A stretch of DNA of 64,000 bases, from assembly GCF_030373445.1 (NCBI RefSeq), contig NZ_JAUCYU010000013.1, positions 107,319 to 171,318 on the forward strand, read 5' to 3'. Source of the stretch: Roseovarius sp. Its GTDB lineage: Bacteria > Pseudomonadota > Alphaproteobacteria > Rhodobacterales > Rhodobacteraceae. A program made the position numbers and the translations under genes. Below, piece by piece: positions 17,492 to 25,552 of the stretch (position 1 is its first letter; every line of letters begins with the position of its first letter). The notes below the pieces were generated by a model, which did no database searches, was not told the origin of the DNA, and saw only the letters and a list, made by a program, of their open reading frames with translations.

Positions 17492-18733
17492 TCAGGCCGC
17501 AGCCTCCGACAGCGGCAGCGTGAAAGCGAACGTGGTGGTGCCACCCTCGCAGGTCACGCCGATCCGGCCATTATGCGCCTCGGCAATCGTCGCGGCGATA
17601 TAGAGGCCGAGGCCAAGCCCCTCGCCCTGGGCATGGGTGCCGCGCTGGAACGGGTGGAACAGCTTGTCGCGCAGGTCGCCGGGCACGGCGAGCCCGCGGT
17701 TGCTGACGGTGATTGACACCTCGTGATCGTCCGTCGTGCCGCGTACCTCGACCGGCGAGCCGGGGGTGCCGTGGCGGACCGCGTTCGACAACAGGTTCGA
17801 CACCGCCTGCGCGACCCGCGGCGCGTCGCAGGCGACCGGGCGGGTGAAACTGAGGTCGAGATTGATCGTGCTTTCCGGCTCGGCCGCGCGGATCTCCTCG
17901 ACCACCTGGCGCACGGCCTCGGCCAGCGGCGCGTCGGGGGTTGCGGTCACGCGGATGCCGCCGCCCAGCCGGGCGCGGGCGTGCAGCATGATGTTCGAGA
18001 TCAGGTCGTTCATGCGGAAGAGCGACGATCGCATCAGCGGCAGGATCATGCGCGCCTTGTCGTTCAGCGGCTCACGCTCGAGCTGGCGGATGCCGGCCGA
18101 GAAGGCCGCGACGGGGTTGCGCAGGTCGTGCCCCAGCACCGCCACCAGCTCGTCCTGCAGGCGGGCCAGTTCCTTTTCATGGGCGAGGTTGTGCTCCTGC
18201 GCCTCCAGCCGCTCCTCGGTCTCGAGGCTGCGGCCGATGACGTCGGCGAACATCTCCAGCATCGCCACCACGCGTGCATCCTTCACGTCGCGCGGCTCTG
18301 TGTCGATGGCGCAGAGCGTGCCGAAGAAGCTGCCGTCGCTGCGATAGATGGGGATCGAGGCGTAGCTGACGATGCCGAACTTCCGCGCGATCGGATGGTC
18401 CTTGTAGATGTCATCCGTGGCGCTGTCGTTGAACAGGACCTTTTCCGCGCTGGTCCGGACGATCTGGCAGAAGGTCGACTCGATGTCGATCTCGTCCCCC
18501 TCGGCCAGCCCGAAATTCACCTCGTCCACCGTCCGGCAGGCCACCCAGCGCTCGGCGGTGACCCGGGCAATGGCGGCAAAGCGCATGTTCGTCGCCAGCA
18601 TCACCGTCTCGAGAATGGTGCCGACGGTATCGCTGCCGGCAATCCGGTCGATATCGGTCTGGAAATCATGCCGCTGCGCAAGGAATGCGGCGTGGTCGTG
18701 CATCGCCGCCTGCGGCAGTGAAGTCTGGCTCAT
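17492..18733 (-). CDS. GAF-domain sensor histidine kinase (orphan)
   Basis: The ATG at 18733 gives a 413-residue protein starting 'MSQTSLPQAAMHDHAAFLAQ'; it has a GGGACGAG ribosome-binding-like sequence, and the earlier in-frame start is a TTG. A GAF domain spans about residues 25-165. The dimerisation/phosphoacceptor helix has 'LVAVLGHDLRNPVAAFSAG' near residue 200 with the phosphorylatable His. The HATPase domain has the N-box 'NLLSNAVRHGTPG' and the glycine-rich lid 'QGEGLGLGLYIAATIAEAH'. There are no transmembrane helices, so sensing is cytoplasmic. No response regulator gene is adjacent, so the partner is unknown. It converges with the bactofilin gene. Confidence 0.92.
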   Translation of the reverse strand: MSQTSLPQAAMHDHAAFLAQRHDFQTDIDRIAGSDTVGTILETVMLATNMRFAAIARVTAERWVACRTVDEVNFGLAEGDEIDIESTFCQIVRTSAEKVLFNDSATDDIYKDHPIARKFGIVSYASIPIYRSDGSFFGTLCAIDTEPRDVKDARVVAMLEMFADVIGRSLETEERLEAQEHNLAHEKELARLQDELVAVLGHDLRNPVAAFSAGIRQLEREPLNDKARMILPLMRSSLFRMNDLISNIMLHARARLGGGIRVTATPDAPLAEAVRQVVEEIRAAEPESTINLDLSFTRPVACDAPRVAQAVSNLLSNAVRHGTPGSPVEVRGTTDDHEVSITVSNRGLAVPGDLRDKLFHPFQRGTHAQGEGLGLGLYIAATIAEAHNGRIGVTCEGGTTTFAFTLPLSEAAA

Positions 18734-18854
18734 ACTCGTCCCGTACAATCGTATCTCCGGCGCCCGGCCGCCGCCGGGCGGAAGAGGCGGAGCGCAGGAT
18801 CATATACCGGCCATTTGAAAGGAATGGCAATATACCCGCGCCCCGCCGCTGCCG

Positions 18855-19451
18855 TCAGACACCAGCCGGGTTGTCGACGTCATGCCCCATCGCCCGCAGA
18901 TCGGCATAGCGATCGCCGATCCGGTGGTTGGGATGCCCGCCCACCGAGGCGCCGAGCGCGATGACAACCTCGTCGGGGGCTGGCGCGTCGGGGATGTCGA
19001 GATGGATGGTCTGGTAATGCGAGCGCATGCCGGCATCGTCCTTGTGCATCAGCGGGATCATGATCGGCTGCCCTGCCCCGCCCCGGCCATTGGTGAAGGC
19101 GAGATAGGACTTCGCCTTGATCGCATCGCGCAGCTGGTTGCCGAACCAAAGCGAATGGGTCAGCGCCTGCGCATGTTCCACCTCGCCGCCCATGCCCACG
19201 ACCGCGGCCTTGCCACAGCCCTCCAGCGTGTCGCCTGTCACGTCGAGCAGCATTTCGGTCAGCAGCCTGCCGATCTGGGGGCAGATATCCTGCACCTCGG
19301 GGCTCAGGTCTTCCACATGCTCCTGCCCGAACCACGGGTTGCGGATCACCGCCAGCGCGGCCACCAGCTTGGTGGGGGTCGCCACCTCCTTCCAGCCTTC
19401 CTTGTAGGTCGTTTGCACCTGCAGAAGCGTGCGCCTGATCTCAGCCGGCAT
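18855..19451 (-). CDS. AA_synth (DUF1185) family protein
   Basis: A 198-residue protein beginning 'MPAEIRRTLLQVQTTYKEGW', with 'NPWFGQEHVEDLSPEVQDIC', 'GKAAVVGMGGEVEHAQAL' and 'DAPAPDEVVIALGASVGGHP'. These are features of the 'amino acid synthesis' family (PF06684/DUF1185), whose biochemistry is not established despite the name. Its start lies 11 bases inside the end of the luciferase-like monooxygenase gene, making it the last gene of a four-gene operon. Tight coupling to a flavin-dependent oxygenase suggests a catabolic role, perhaps on a ring-opened or amide product; this is inference. Confidence 0.8.
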   Translation of the reverse strand: MPAEIRRTLLQVQTTYKEGWKEVATPTKLVAALAVIRNPWFGQEHVEDLSPEVQDICPQIGRLLTEMLLDVTGDTLEGCGKAAVVGMGGEVEHAQALTHSLWFGNQLRDAIKAKSYLAFTNGRGGAGQPIMIPLMHKDDAGMRSHYQTIHLDIPDAPAPDEVVIALGASVGGHPNHRIGDRYADLRAMGHDVDNPAGV

Positions 19452-20499
19452 GGGCCACCTCCCTTTCCGCGAACTCGGGCATCACCTTGTCGATGAAGAG
19501 CTGCAGCGAGCGTTTCTGCTGGGCCATGTCCATGCCCATCGAGGCGTAGTAGACGAAGGCGTCGGCGCCCACCGCTTCATGCGCTTTGAGCTTTTCGATC
19601 ACCTGGTCCGGCGAGCCGAACATCAGGTTCTCTTCCAGCATCGCCGGGTCGACCCGGGCGTTGCCGTCAAGCTCGGCCAGCGGCACCTGTTCGGGGAAGC
19701 CGTTGATCACCTCGCCCTTTTTCATCATCAGGTTGCCGAACTGCCCCAGCACGTGGCGAATGGCGCCCATCGCGGCTTTCCGGTCCTCCTCGGTCTCGTA
19801 GACGGCGGAATGGCGCATCACGGCCCATGTGGCCTTGAACGGCTTGCCCGCCTTCTCGACCGCCTCGTCAAGCCGGCGGCGATAGGTCTGCACCTCGGAG
19901 ATCGGCATGGTCAGCGGCCAGCTCAGGATGTCGCAGTCATGCTCGACCGCGTAGTCGAAGGTGATGGGCGCGCGGGCCGCCACCCAGACCGGCACCTTCT
20001 GCTGCACCGGCTTGGGGCAGGAGGTGGCGGTGGGGAACTGCCAGAACTCGCCGTCATGGGCATAGTCGCCCGCCCAGAGCTTCTGCACCACCGGCAGCAT
20101 TTCCTGCATGTAGCGCCAACTGTCCTTCTGATCGAGGCCGGGTTTCATCCGGTCGAATTCCCGCTGGTAGGCGCCCGATCCGATGCCGAATTCGAGCCGG
20201 CCGTCGCTCAGCAGGTCGAGCATCGCCGCCTCGCCGGCCAGGTTGATCGGGTGCCAGTAGGCGGCGTTCACTACGCCGATACCCAGCCGGATGTTCTTCG
20301 CATGCTCGCCCCACCATGTCAGGATCTGGAACGGGTTGGGCGCGATGGTCATCTCGAGCGCGTGGTGCTCGGCCGCCCAGGCGATCTCGAACCCCGCCGC
20401 ATCGGCCATCTTCACCATCTCGAGCGTGTGGTCGCGCACCTCGCGCATGTCCGTCTCGGGGCTCATGCGTTCGAGGTTGATTGCCAAATGGAACTTCAT
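19441..20499 (-). CDS. LLM-class flavin-dependent monooxygenase (luciferase-like)
   Basis: A 352-residue protein of the bacterial luciferase superfamily. It has 'MKFHLAINLERMSPETDMRE' at the start, 'FEIAWAAEHHALEMTIAPNP' near residue 37, 'HPINLAGEAAMLDLLSDGRL' near residue 83, and 'EFGIGSGAYQREF', the conserved glycine-rich block. Such enzymes use reduced FMN supplied by a separate reductase. The flavin reductase gene two positions upstream in the same operon fits as partner. The substrate is unknown; candidates in the superfamily include terpenes, sulfonates and cyclic amides. The stop overlaps the downstream AA_synth gene by 11 bases. Confidence 0.9.
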   Translation of the reverse strand: MKFHLAINLERMSPETDMREVRDHTLEMVKMADAAGFEIAWAAEHHALEMTIAPNPFQILTWWGEHAKNIRLGIGVVNAAYWHPINLAGEAAMLDLLSDGRLEFGIGSGAYQREFDRMKPGLDQKDSWRYMQEMLPVVQKLWAGDYAHDGEFWQFPTATSCPKPVQQKVPVWVAARAPITFDYAVEHDCDILSWPLTMPISEVQTYRRRLDEAVEKAGKPFKATWAVMRHSAVYETEEDRKAAMGAIRHVLGQFGNLMMKKGEVINGFPEQVPLAELDGNARVDPAMLEENLMFGSPDQVIEKLKAHEAVGADAFVYYASMGMDMAQQKRSLQLFIDKVMPEFAEREVAHAG

Positions 20500-20512
20500 A
20501 ACTCTCTCCTTC

Positions 20513-21982
20513 TCATCGCATCTGGAACGGGTTGCCGACGGGCTCGTCCGACATATTCATCCACACGGTCTTGGGGCGGGTATAGTCGTAGACCGCCTGG
20601 AACCCGCTTTCCCGGCCGTAGCCAGAGGCCTTCACGCCCCCGAACGCGGCCACGGGCGAGATCGCCCGGTAGGTGTTCACCCAGACGATCCCGGCCCGCA
20701 CGGCGCGGCTCATCCTGAGGGCGCGGGCGCTGTCACGGGTGAAGATGCCGGCGGCGAGGCCATGCTCGGTGTCGTTGGCCAGGCGCAGCGCCTCCTCTTC
20801 CGTGCGGAAGCGCAACACGCAGAGGACCGGGCCGAAAAGCTCGGTATCGACGATCTTCAGTTCGGGCGACGGGCAGTCGATGATCGTGGGCTGAAAGAAC
20901 ATCTCCCCCGCCTCGGCCCGCCTGCCGCCGCAGACCACGGTCGCGCCTTCGTCGACCGCGCCGGCAATTTCGCGCTCGATTGTCTCGATCTGGCCATGCG
21001 TGCAGAGCGGGCCCATCTCGGTCTCCTCCGCCATCGGATCGCCGATGCGGATGCCCTGCGCGATGTCCTTCATCCGGGCGATGAAGTCGTCCGCCACATC
21101 CTCGTGCACGATAAGCCGGGAACCGGCCACGCAGCTTTGCCCCGAGGCCCCGAATATCCCCGCGACGGAGCCGTTCACCGCGCTTTCAAGGTCCGCATCA
21201 TCGAACACGATGAAGGGCGACTTGCCCCCCAGTTCCAGGCTCACCTCGGCGAAGTTGCTGGCCGAGTTCATGATGACACGCCGCGCCGCCACCGGCCCGC
21301 CCGTGAAGCTGATCCGCGCCACCAGCGGGTGCGAGGTCAGTGCCTTGCCGCAGGGGTCGCCATGGCCCGAGACGATGTTGACCACCCCGTCGGGGATGCC
21401 GGCCTCGGCGATCAGCCGCCCGAATGCGAGGATCGCCGCGGGCGCCTGTTCCGAGACCTTGAGGACCACCGTGTTGCCCGCCGCCAGCGCCGGGCCGATC
21501 TTGACCGCGGTCAGGAACAGCTGGCTGTTCCACGGCACCACGGCGGCGACCACGCCCAGCGGTTCGCGGTTGGTGAAGACGAAGAGGTCGGGCTTGTCGA
21601 TGGGCAGGGTTTCCCCGCCGATCTTGTCGGCGGCGCCGGCGTAGAAATGGAAGAACTCGGCGATGTATTTCGCCTGCCAGCGGGTTTCCTTGAACATCTT
21701 GCCGCTGTCGCGCGTCTCGATCTCGCCCAGCTCCTCCGACCGGTCGGCGAGCAGGTCGCCCAGCTTTCGCAGGCAGCGGCCCCGCTCGGTGGGGGTCATG
21801 CGCGACCAGGGCCCTTCGTAACAGGCGGCGTGGGCCGCTTTCACCGCGCGGTCGATATCCTCTGCCGTGGCCTCGGGCGCGGTGGCCCAGGCTTTTCCGG
21901 TGGCGGGGTTTACCGTCTCGAACCTTCCCCCGTCGGACGCGGCGACCCATTGGCCGCCGATCAGCATGCTGTACTCTTCCAT
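20513..21982 (-). CDS. NAD(P)-dependent aldehyde dehydrogenase
   Basis: The ATG at 21982 ('MEEYSMLIGGQWVAAS') is preceded by AAGGAG and yields 489 residues, the normal ALDH size; an upstream extension has no family similarity. Hallmarks are 'VVPWNSQLFLTAVKIGPALA' near residue 145, 'LELGGKSPFIVFDDADLES' with the catalytic Glu near residue 243, and 'IFGASGQSCVAGSRL' with the catalytic Cys near residue 278. It would oxidise an aldehyde formed by the neighbouring monooxygenase or alcohol dehydrogenase. It lies 13 bases from the genes on either side, as expected inside an operon. The substrate is unknown. Confidence 0.94.
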   Translation of the reverse strand: MEEYSMLIGGQWVAASDGGRFETVNPATGKAWATAPEATAEDIDRAVKAAHAACYEGPWSRMTPTERGRCLRKLGDLLADRSEELGEIETRDSGKMFKETRWQAKYIAEFFHFYAGAADKIGGETLPIDKPDLFVFTNREPLGVVAAVVPWNSQLFLTAVKIGPALAAGNTVVLKVSEQAPAAILAFGRLIAEAGIPDGVVNIVSGHGDPCGKALTSHPLVARISFTGGPVAARRVIMNSASNFAEVSLELGGKSPFIVFDDADLESAVNGSVAGIFGASGQSCVAGSRLIVHEDVADDFIARMKDIAQGIRIGDPMAEETEMGPLCTHGQIETIEREIAGAVDEGATVVCGGRRAEAGEMFFQPTIIDCPSPELKIVDTELFGPVLCVLRFRTEEEALRLANDTEHGLAAGIFTRDSARALRMSRAVRAGIVWVNTYRAISPVAAFGGVKASGYGRESGFQAVYDYTRPKTVWMNMSDEPVGNPFQMR

Positions 21983-21995
21983 CAATCGTGCTCCT

Positions 21996-22511
21996 TCATC
22001 CGGCATGGGCGTGCGGCACGACCCGGTGATAGGCCCCCTCGCGATAGGCGAGCGGCGGCGCGGCGCCATCGAGCACGGAGTGCACGTGCCCGAGCAGGAT
22101 CAGGTGGCTGCCCGAGCGGATCACCTGCTGCAGGCCGCATTGAAAGGCAGTGGCCCCGTCGATCACCGGCGCGCTGCCGCGGGGGGCGAACATCTCGATC
22201 CCGTCGAACCGGTCGGGGACGATGGCATCATGCCGCCCGGCGAAACGGTCGGCGATATCGGAGAATCCCTCGGGCAGGACATTGACGCAGAACCGCCCGT
22301 TTTCCTGCACCACGCCCGCGATCCGGCTTTGCGCGGCAAGGCAGACCAGCACGGTGGGCGGGTCGGCCGAGACGGAAGAGAACGCGCTGACCGTGGCGCC
22401 TGCACGGCCCGCCGGGCCGTCGCTCGTCACCACCGTGACCGAGGCCGCCACGCGGCGCATGGCCGAGATGAAATCCTCTCTGGGTGCAAGCCCGTGGGTC
22501 TGCCGAACCAT
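21996..22511 (-). CDS. Flavin reductase domain protein (FMN reductase component)
   Basis: A 171-residue flavin reductase (PF01613 type), starting 'MVRQTHGLAPREDFISAMRR' at an ATG preceded by AGGAG. The flavin-binding motifs are 'VAASVTVVTSDGPAGRAG', 'ATVSAFSSVSADPPTVLVCL' and the C-terminal 'HLILLGHVHSVLDG'. It is the first gene of the operon and would supply reduced FMN to the luciferase-like oxygenase encoded downstream. The same frame stays open further upstream, antisense to the LysR gene, but this is a high-GC artefact. It is divergent from the LysR regulator. Confidence 0.93.
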   Translation of the reverse strand: MVRQTHGLAPREDFISAMRRVAASVTVVTSDGPAGRAGATVSAFSSVSADPPTVLVCLAAQSRIAGVVQENGRFCVNVLPEGFSDIADRFAGRHDAIVPDRFDGIEMFAPRGSAPVIDGATAFQCGLQQVIRSGSHLILLGHVHSVLDGAAPPLAYREGAYHRVVPHAHAG

Positions 22512-22574
22512 GTCGCATCTCCTGTCTTCGCATCCTGTCGCATCGTCAGGGGTGACACAGAATCTCAATTCTTG

Positions 22575-22589
22575 AAAACGAATTGTTTT
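22575..22589. promoter_or_regulatory. Inverted repeat in the divergent promoter region, candidate LysR operator
   Basis: AAAAC-GAATT-GTTTT forms a perfect 5-bp-arm inverted repeat in the 120-base AT-rich gap between the divergent flavin reductase operon and the LysR gene. The position and dyad symmetry fit LysR-type regulation, whose sites are typically T-N11-A dyads. There is no independent evidence. Confidence 0.4.
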
Positions 22590-22631
22590 GCGGAATAAGT
22601 TCGGAGTATTCGAATTGTCAGGCCCGCCCCC

Positions 22632-23474
22632 ATGAACATCACCGCGCTCCAGACCTTCCTCGCCATCGTCGACACCGGCAGCCTCGTGCGGGCCTCGCAG
22701 GTGCTGCACGTCACCCAGTCGACCGTCACCGCCCGGCTGCAGACGCTGGAGGACGGGCTGGGCCAGCAACTGCTGAACCGCCAGAAATCCGGCACCACGC
22801 TGACCCCGGCAGGCACGCGGCTGTTGCGCTACGCCCGGATCATGACGGGGCTCTGGCGGCAGGCGCAGCTCGAAACCAGCCTGCCGGCGGGGCTGGCCTC
22901 GGTCTGTACCTTCGGCTGCGACCGCGAGCTGTGGCACGGGCCGGGGCGCGACTTTTTCAACGGGGTGCTGTCGGGCAGCCCGGAGATGGCCGTTTCCGTC
23001 TTGCAGGGCAGCGCGCGGGATCTGGAAGAGTGGCTCGCCAACGGCATGGTCGACGTGATCCTGACCTTCGACTCGGTCACGCGCGGCAACCAGACGGTGC
23101 ACCCGCTGCCGGCCGAGGAGCTGGTGCTCTATTCCGACCAGCCGGACACGCCGATCGACAAGGGGCCCTTCTATATCTTCGTCGACCACGGCGCCGAGTA
23201 TCGCCGCCAACATGCCGAAACCTATTACGGCGCGGGGGTGGCCAGGGTCAGCCTCGACAGCTCGTGGTGGGCGCTGCAGACCATGCTGGACAGGGGCGGC
23301 TCGGCCTACCTGCCCCGCGCGCTGGCCGAGCCCTACGTGGCCGAGGGCAAGCTCTTCCAGCTCGATGCGCCGGTCTACACGCGCAAGAAGAACCTGATCG
23401 TCAATGACGCCGCGGCCCGGCGGTGGACATGGTTCGCCCCGCTCGTGGCCACGATGACCGCCCCCGAAACATGA
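22632..23474 (+). CDS. LysR family transcriptional regulator
   Basis: A 280-residue LysR-type regulator. The winged helix-turn-helix occupies about residues 1-60: 'MNITALQTFLAIVDTGSLVR', 'ASQVLHVTQSTVTARLQTLE' and 'LGQQLLNRQKSGTTLTPAG'. The effector-binding domain follows. It is divergent from the flavin reductase-ALDH-monooxygenase-AA_synth operon and followed by an alcohol dehydrogenase, so it is the likely pathway-specific regulator of both sides. LysR proteins usually bind the intergenic region of such divergent pairs; a candidate inverted repeat lies at 22575-22589. The inducer is unknown. Confidence 0.93.
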   Translation: MNITALQTFLAIVDTGSLVRASQVLHVTQSTVTARLQTLEDGLGQQLLNRQKSGTTLTPAGTRLLRYARIMTGLWRQAQLETSLPAGLASVCTFGCDRELWHGPGRDFFNGVLSGSPEMAVSVLQGSARDLEEWLANGMVDVILTFDSVTRGNQTVHPLPAEELVLYSDQPDTPIDKGPFYIFVDHGAEYRRQHAETYYGAGVARVSLDSSWWALQTMLDRGGSAYLPRALAEPYVAEGKLFQLDAPVYTRKKNLIVNDAAARRWTWFAPLVATMTAPET

Positions 23475-23526
23475 ACGAAAGGTTAATGCCGGTGCCTGTC
23501 GGCGCGCGCCGGCCCTTGCTTCATCT

Positions 23527-23541
23527 TTCCAAAAATACTCA
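23527..23541 (+). repeat. Intergenic 15-mer TTCCAAAAATACTCA, copy 1
   Basis: The sequence TTCCAAAAATACTCA lies between the LysR and alcohol dehydrogenase genes. The identical 15-mer occurs at 42499-42513, next to speB. Both lie at gene ends in otherwise GC-rich DNA. On the opposite strand it reads TGAGTATTTTTGGAA, with a T-run. It may be a mobile or regulatory short repeat of this genome. Confidence 0.6.
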
Positions 23542-23604
23542 AATCCGCCGGCAGGCCACGCGGTGGCTCCGGCGCAATTCAAACACACAAGGTTAAGATA
23601 TCGT

Positions 23605-24651
23605 ATGAAAGCCGCCCTGATGATGGAATATGACGGCGAGCTTCCGCTCGAAACCGTCCCCGACCCGACCTGCCCGCGCGACGGGGCCGTCGTGGCGGTG
23701 CGCGCCTGTGGCGTGTGCCGGTCGGATCACCACGCCTGGAAAGGCGCCGACCCGGACGTGGCGCTGCCGCACGTGATGGGGCATGAATTTGCGGGCGAGA
23801 TCCTCGAACTTGGTCAGGACGTGCGCGCTTTCGCCGTGGGCGACCGGGTCACGGCGCCCTTCATCCTCGGCTGTGGCACCTGCCCCGATTGCCGCGGCGG
23901 CGAGCCCACGATCTGCAACCACCAGGAGGTGATCGGCTTCACCGGCTGGGGCGCCTTTGCCGAGCGGGTGGTGATCCGCCGGGCCGATTTCAACCTCGTG
24001 CGCCTGCCCGAGAACGTCGACTACACCGCCGCCGCCGGGATGGGCTGCCGCGTCACCACGGCCTTTCGCGCCGTGGTCGACCGCGGGCGCTTGCAGCCCG
24101 GCGAATGGCTGGCGGTGCATGGCTGCGGCGGCGTGGGCCTGTCGGCGATCATGATCGGCGCCGCGCTGGGGGCGCCGGTGGTGGCGGTGGATATCAACCC
24201 CGAGGCGCTGAAAATGGCCGAGGCGTTCGGGGCGACGGCCACGGTCAACGCGAGCGACGGCGATGTCGGCCAGGCGGTGCGCGAGATCACGCAAGGCGGC
24301 GCGCATGTCTCGGTCGAGGGGCTGGGGATCACCGCGACTTTCGAGAATTCCCTGCGCTCCCTGCGCAAGATGGGCCGGCACGTGCAGATCGGCATGCCGG
24401 TGGGCGCCCATGCCTCCCCGTCCCTTCCCCTACTGGAGCTGGTCTATGCCCGGCAGTTGACCCTGCACGGCACGCGCGGCATCGGCGCGACGCGGTTTTC
24501 GGCGCTCTTCGAGATGATCGCTGCGGGCCGGCTAGACCCCTCCCGGCTGGTCACGCGGACCATTCCGCTGTCGGGCGCGGCGGCGGCCCTGCGCGAGATG
24601 GATGGTTTCCAATCCAGCGGGGTAACCGTGATCGACCGCCTAGATTGTTGA
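23605..24651 (+). CDS. Zinc-dependent alcohol dehydrogenase (MDR family)
   Basis: Translation from the ATG at 23605 ('MKAALMMEYDGELPLETVPD') gives 348 residues. Catalytic zinc ligands are in 'CGVCRSDHHAWKG' and 'HVMGHEFAGEI'. The structural zinc cluster is 'ILGCGTCPDCRGGEPTIC', with four cysteines counting both CxxC pairs. The nucleotide fold has 'LAVHGCGGVGLSAIMIGAAL' near residue 172. It would interconvert an alcohol and an aldehyde using NAD(P). Its place beside the LysR gene and the ALDH/monooxygenase operon suggests the same pathway. An in-frame ATG at 23563 is less likely, since the family begins at 'MKA'. Confidence 0.92.
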   Translation: MKAALMMEYDGELPLETVPDPTCPRDGAVVAVRACGVCRSDHHAWKGADPDVALPHVMGHEFAGEILELGQDVRAFAVGDRVTAPFILGCGTCPDCRGGEPTICNHQEVIGFTGWGAFAERVVIRRADFNLVRLPENVDYTAAAGMGCRVTTAFRAVVDRGRLQPGEWLAVHGCGGVGLSAIMIGAALGAPVVAVDINPEALKMAEAFGATATVNASDGDVGQAVREITQGGAHVSVEGLGITATFENSLRSLRKMGRHVQIGMPVGAHASPSLPLLELVYARQLTLHGTRGIGATRFSALFEMIAAGRLDPSRLVTRTIPLSGAAAALREMDGFQSSGVTVIDRLDC

Positions 24652-24793
24652 TATTTAGGCAACAAGTTCGCCCATCTGGCCGCGACAGCCTGTGGAAAAG
24701 TGTAGATTCGCACACTTCTTTATGAAAGCCTTGTGACAGGGGCGCCGGTTGGCGCAAGTCAGCCGGCGCTCTGTAAAGAGTAGGGAGCCGAGC

Positions 24794-24922
24794 ATGGCCA
24801 AGACAGCGACACCGCCGCCGGACACGGGCAAACCCAAGCCCCAGAACCCGACGAAATCCACACCTAATTCGCCGCGCGTGACCGCGACCACGCGCGTCTT
24901 TAACGACTTCGCCGCCATCTGA
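24794..24922 (+). CDS. Short proline/threonine-rich ORF (42 aa)
   Basis: A 42-residue reading frame starting 'MAKTATPPPDTGKPKPQNPT' and ending 'TTRVFNDFAAI', with 'GTAGGGAG' positioned as ribosome-binding site before the ATG. It is rich in Pro, Thr and Lys and has no signal peptide or helix. A hairpin follows the stop. I do not recognise the family. The good start context and isolation from other genes make it more than a random ORF, but coding is not proven. Confidence 0.5.
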   Translation: MAKTATPPPDTGKPKPQNPTKSTPNSPRVTATTRVFNDFAAI

Positions 24923-24934
24923 GCGGCGCAAAAA

Positions 24935-24966
24935 TGAAAAGGCCGCCCCCTTTGACAGGCGCGGCC
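24935..24966 (-). terminator. Terminator of ndk
   Basis: Read on the minus strand, GGCCGC and GCGGCC (24961-24966 and 24941-24946) form a stem followed by TTTTCATTTTTG, a fair U-tract. It begins 28 bases after the ndk stop. It could also act at the end of the plus-strand 42-residue ORF that converges on it. Confidence 0.6.
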
Positions 24967-24994
24967 AATCCGAGCGGGCAGTCAGGGACGGCGC

Positions 24995-25417
24995 TTAGCC
25001 GACCAGTTCCAGACCCGAGAAGAAATAGGCGATCTCGACCGCCGCGGTTTCCGGTGCGTCCGACCCGTGAACCGAGTTCTCGCCGACGGATTCAGCGAAT
25101 TCCGCGCGGATCGTGCCCGGTGCCGCGTCCGCGGGGTTGGTGGCGCCCATGACGTCACGGTTTTTCGCAATGGCGCCCTCGCCTTCGAGCACCTGCACGA
25201 CGACCGGCGCGCTGGCCATGAATTCGCACAGCTCATCGTAGAACGGGCGTTCCTTGTGGACAGCGTAGAACACGCCGGCCTGTGCCTTGGTCAGGTGGAT
25301 GCGTTTCTGGGCGACGATGCGCAGGCCCGCCTCCTCGAACTTGGCGTTGATCTTGCCGGTCAGGTTCCGGTTGGTGGCATCGGGTTTGATGATGCTCAGC
25401 GTGCGTTCGACAGCCAT
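24995..25417 (-). CDS. ndk: Nucleoside diphosphate kinase
   Basis: A 140-residue NDK starting 'MAVERTLSIIKPDATNRNLT'. The active-site histidine is in 'SVGENSVHGSDAPETAAVEI' near residue 117, and 'FYDELCEFMASAPVVVQVLE' is conserved. It balances NTP and dNTP pools by a ping-pong phosphohistidine mechanism. The gene is monocistronic, divergent from the ABC-F gene, and followed by a hairpin with a U-tract. Length and motifs are complete. Confidence 0.97.
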   Translation of the reverse strand: MAVERTLSIIKPDATNRNLTGKINAKFEEAGLRIVAQKRIHLTKAQAGVFYAVHKERPFYDELCEFMASAPVVVQVLEGEGAIAKNRDVMGATNPADAAPGTIRAEFAESVGENSVHGSDAPETAAVEIAYFFSGLELVG

Positions 25418-25552
25418 GTCAGCCTCTTTTCCTTGGGTTATGCGCGCGGGGTCAATGCGCCCGCGCCGAAAGATCGCGGCTCCGATAGCATGGGGGATGT
25501 GCTTTGAAAAGCCGCGATTGACCCTCGCCCGTGGATGGGGCATGCGGGGGCC

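Noticed and set aside
22512..23588. Upstream extension of the flavin reductase frame across the LysR gene
   Set aside because: The extension is antisense to a clear LysR regulator; the ATG at 22511 has a ribosome-binding site and the family N-terminus.
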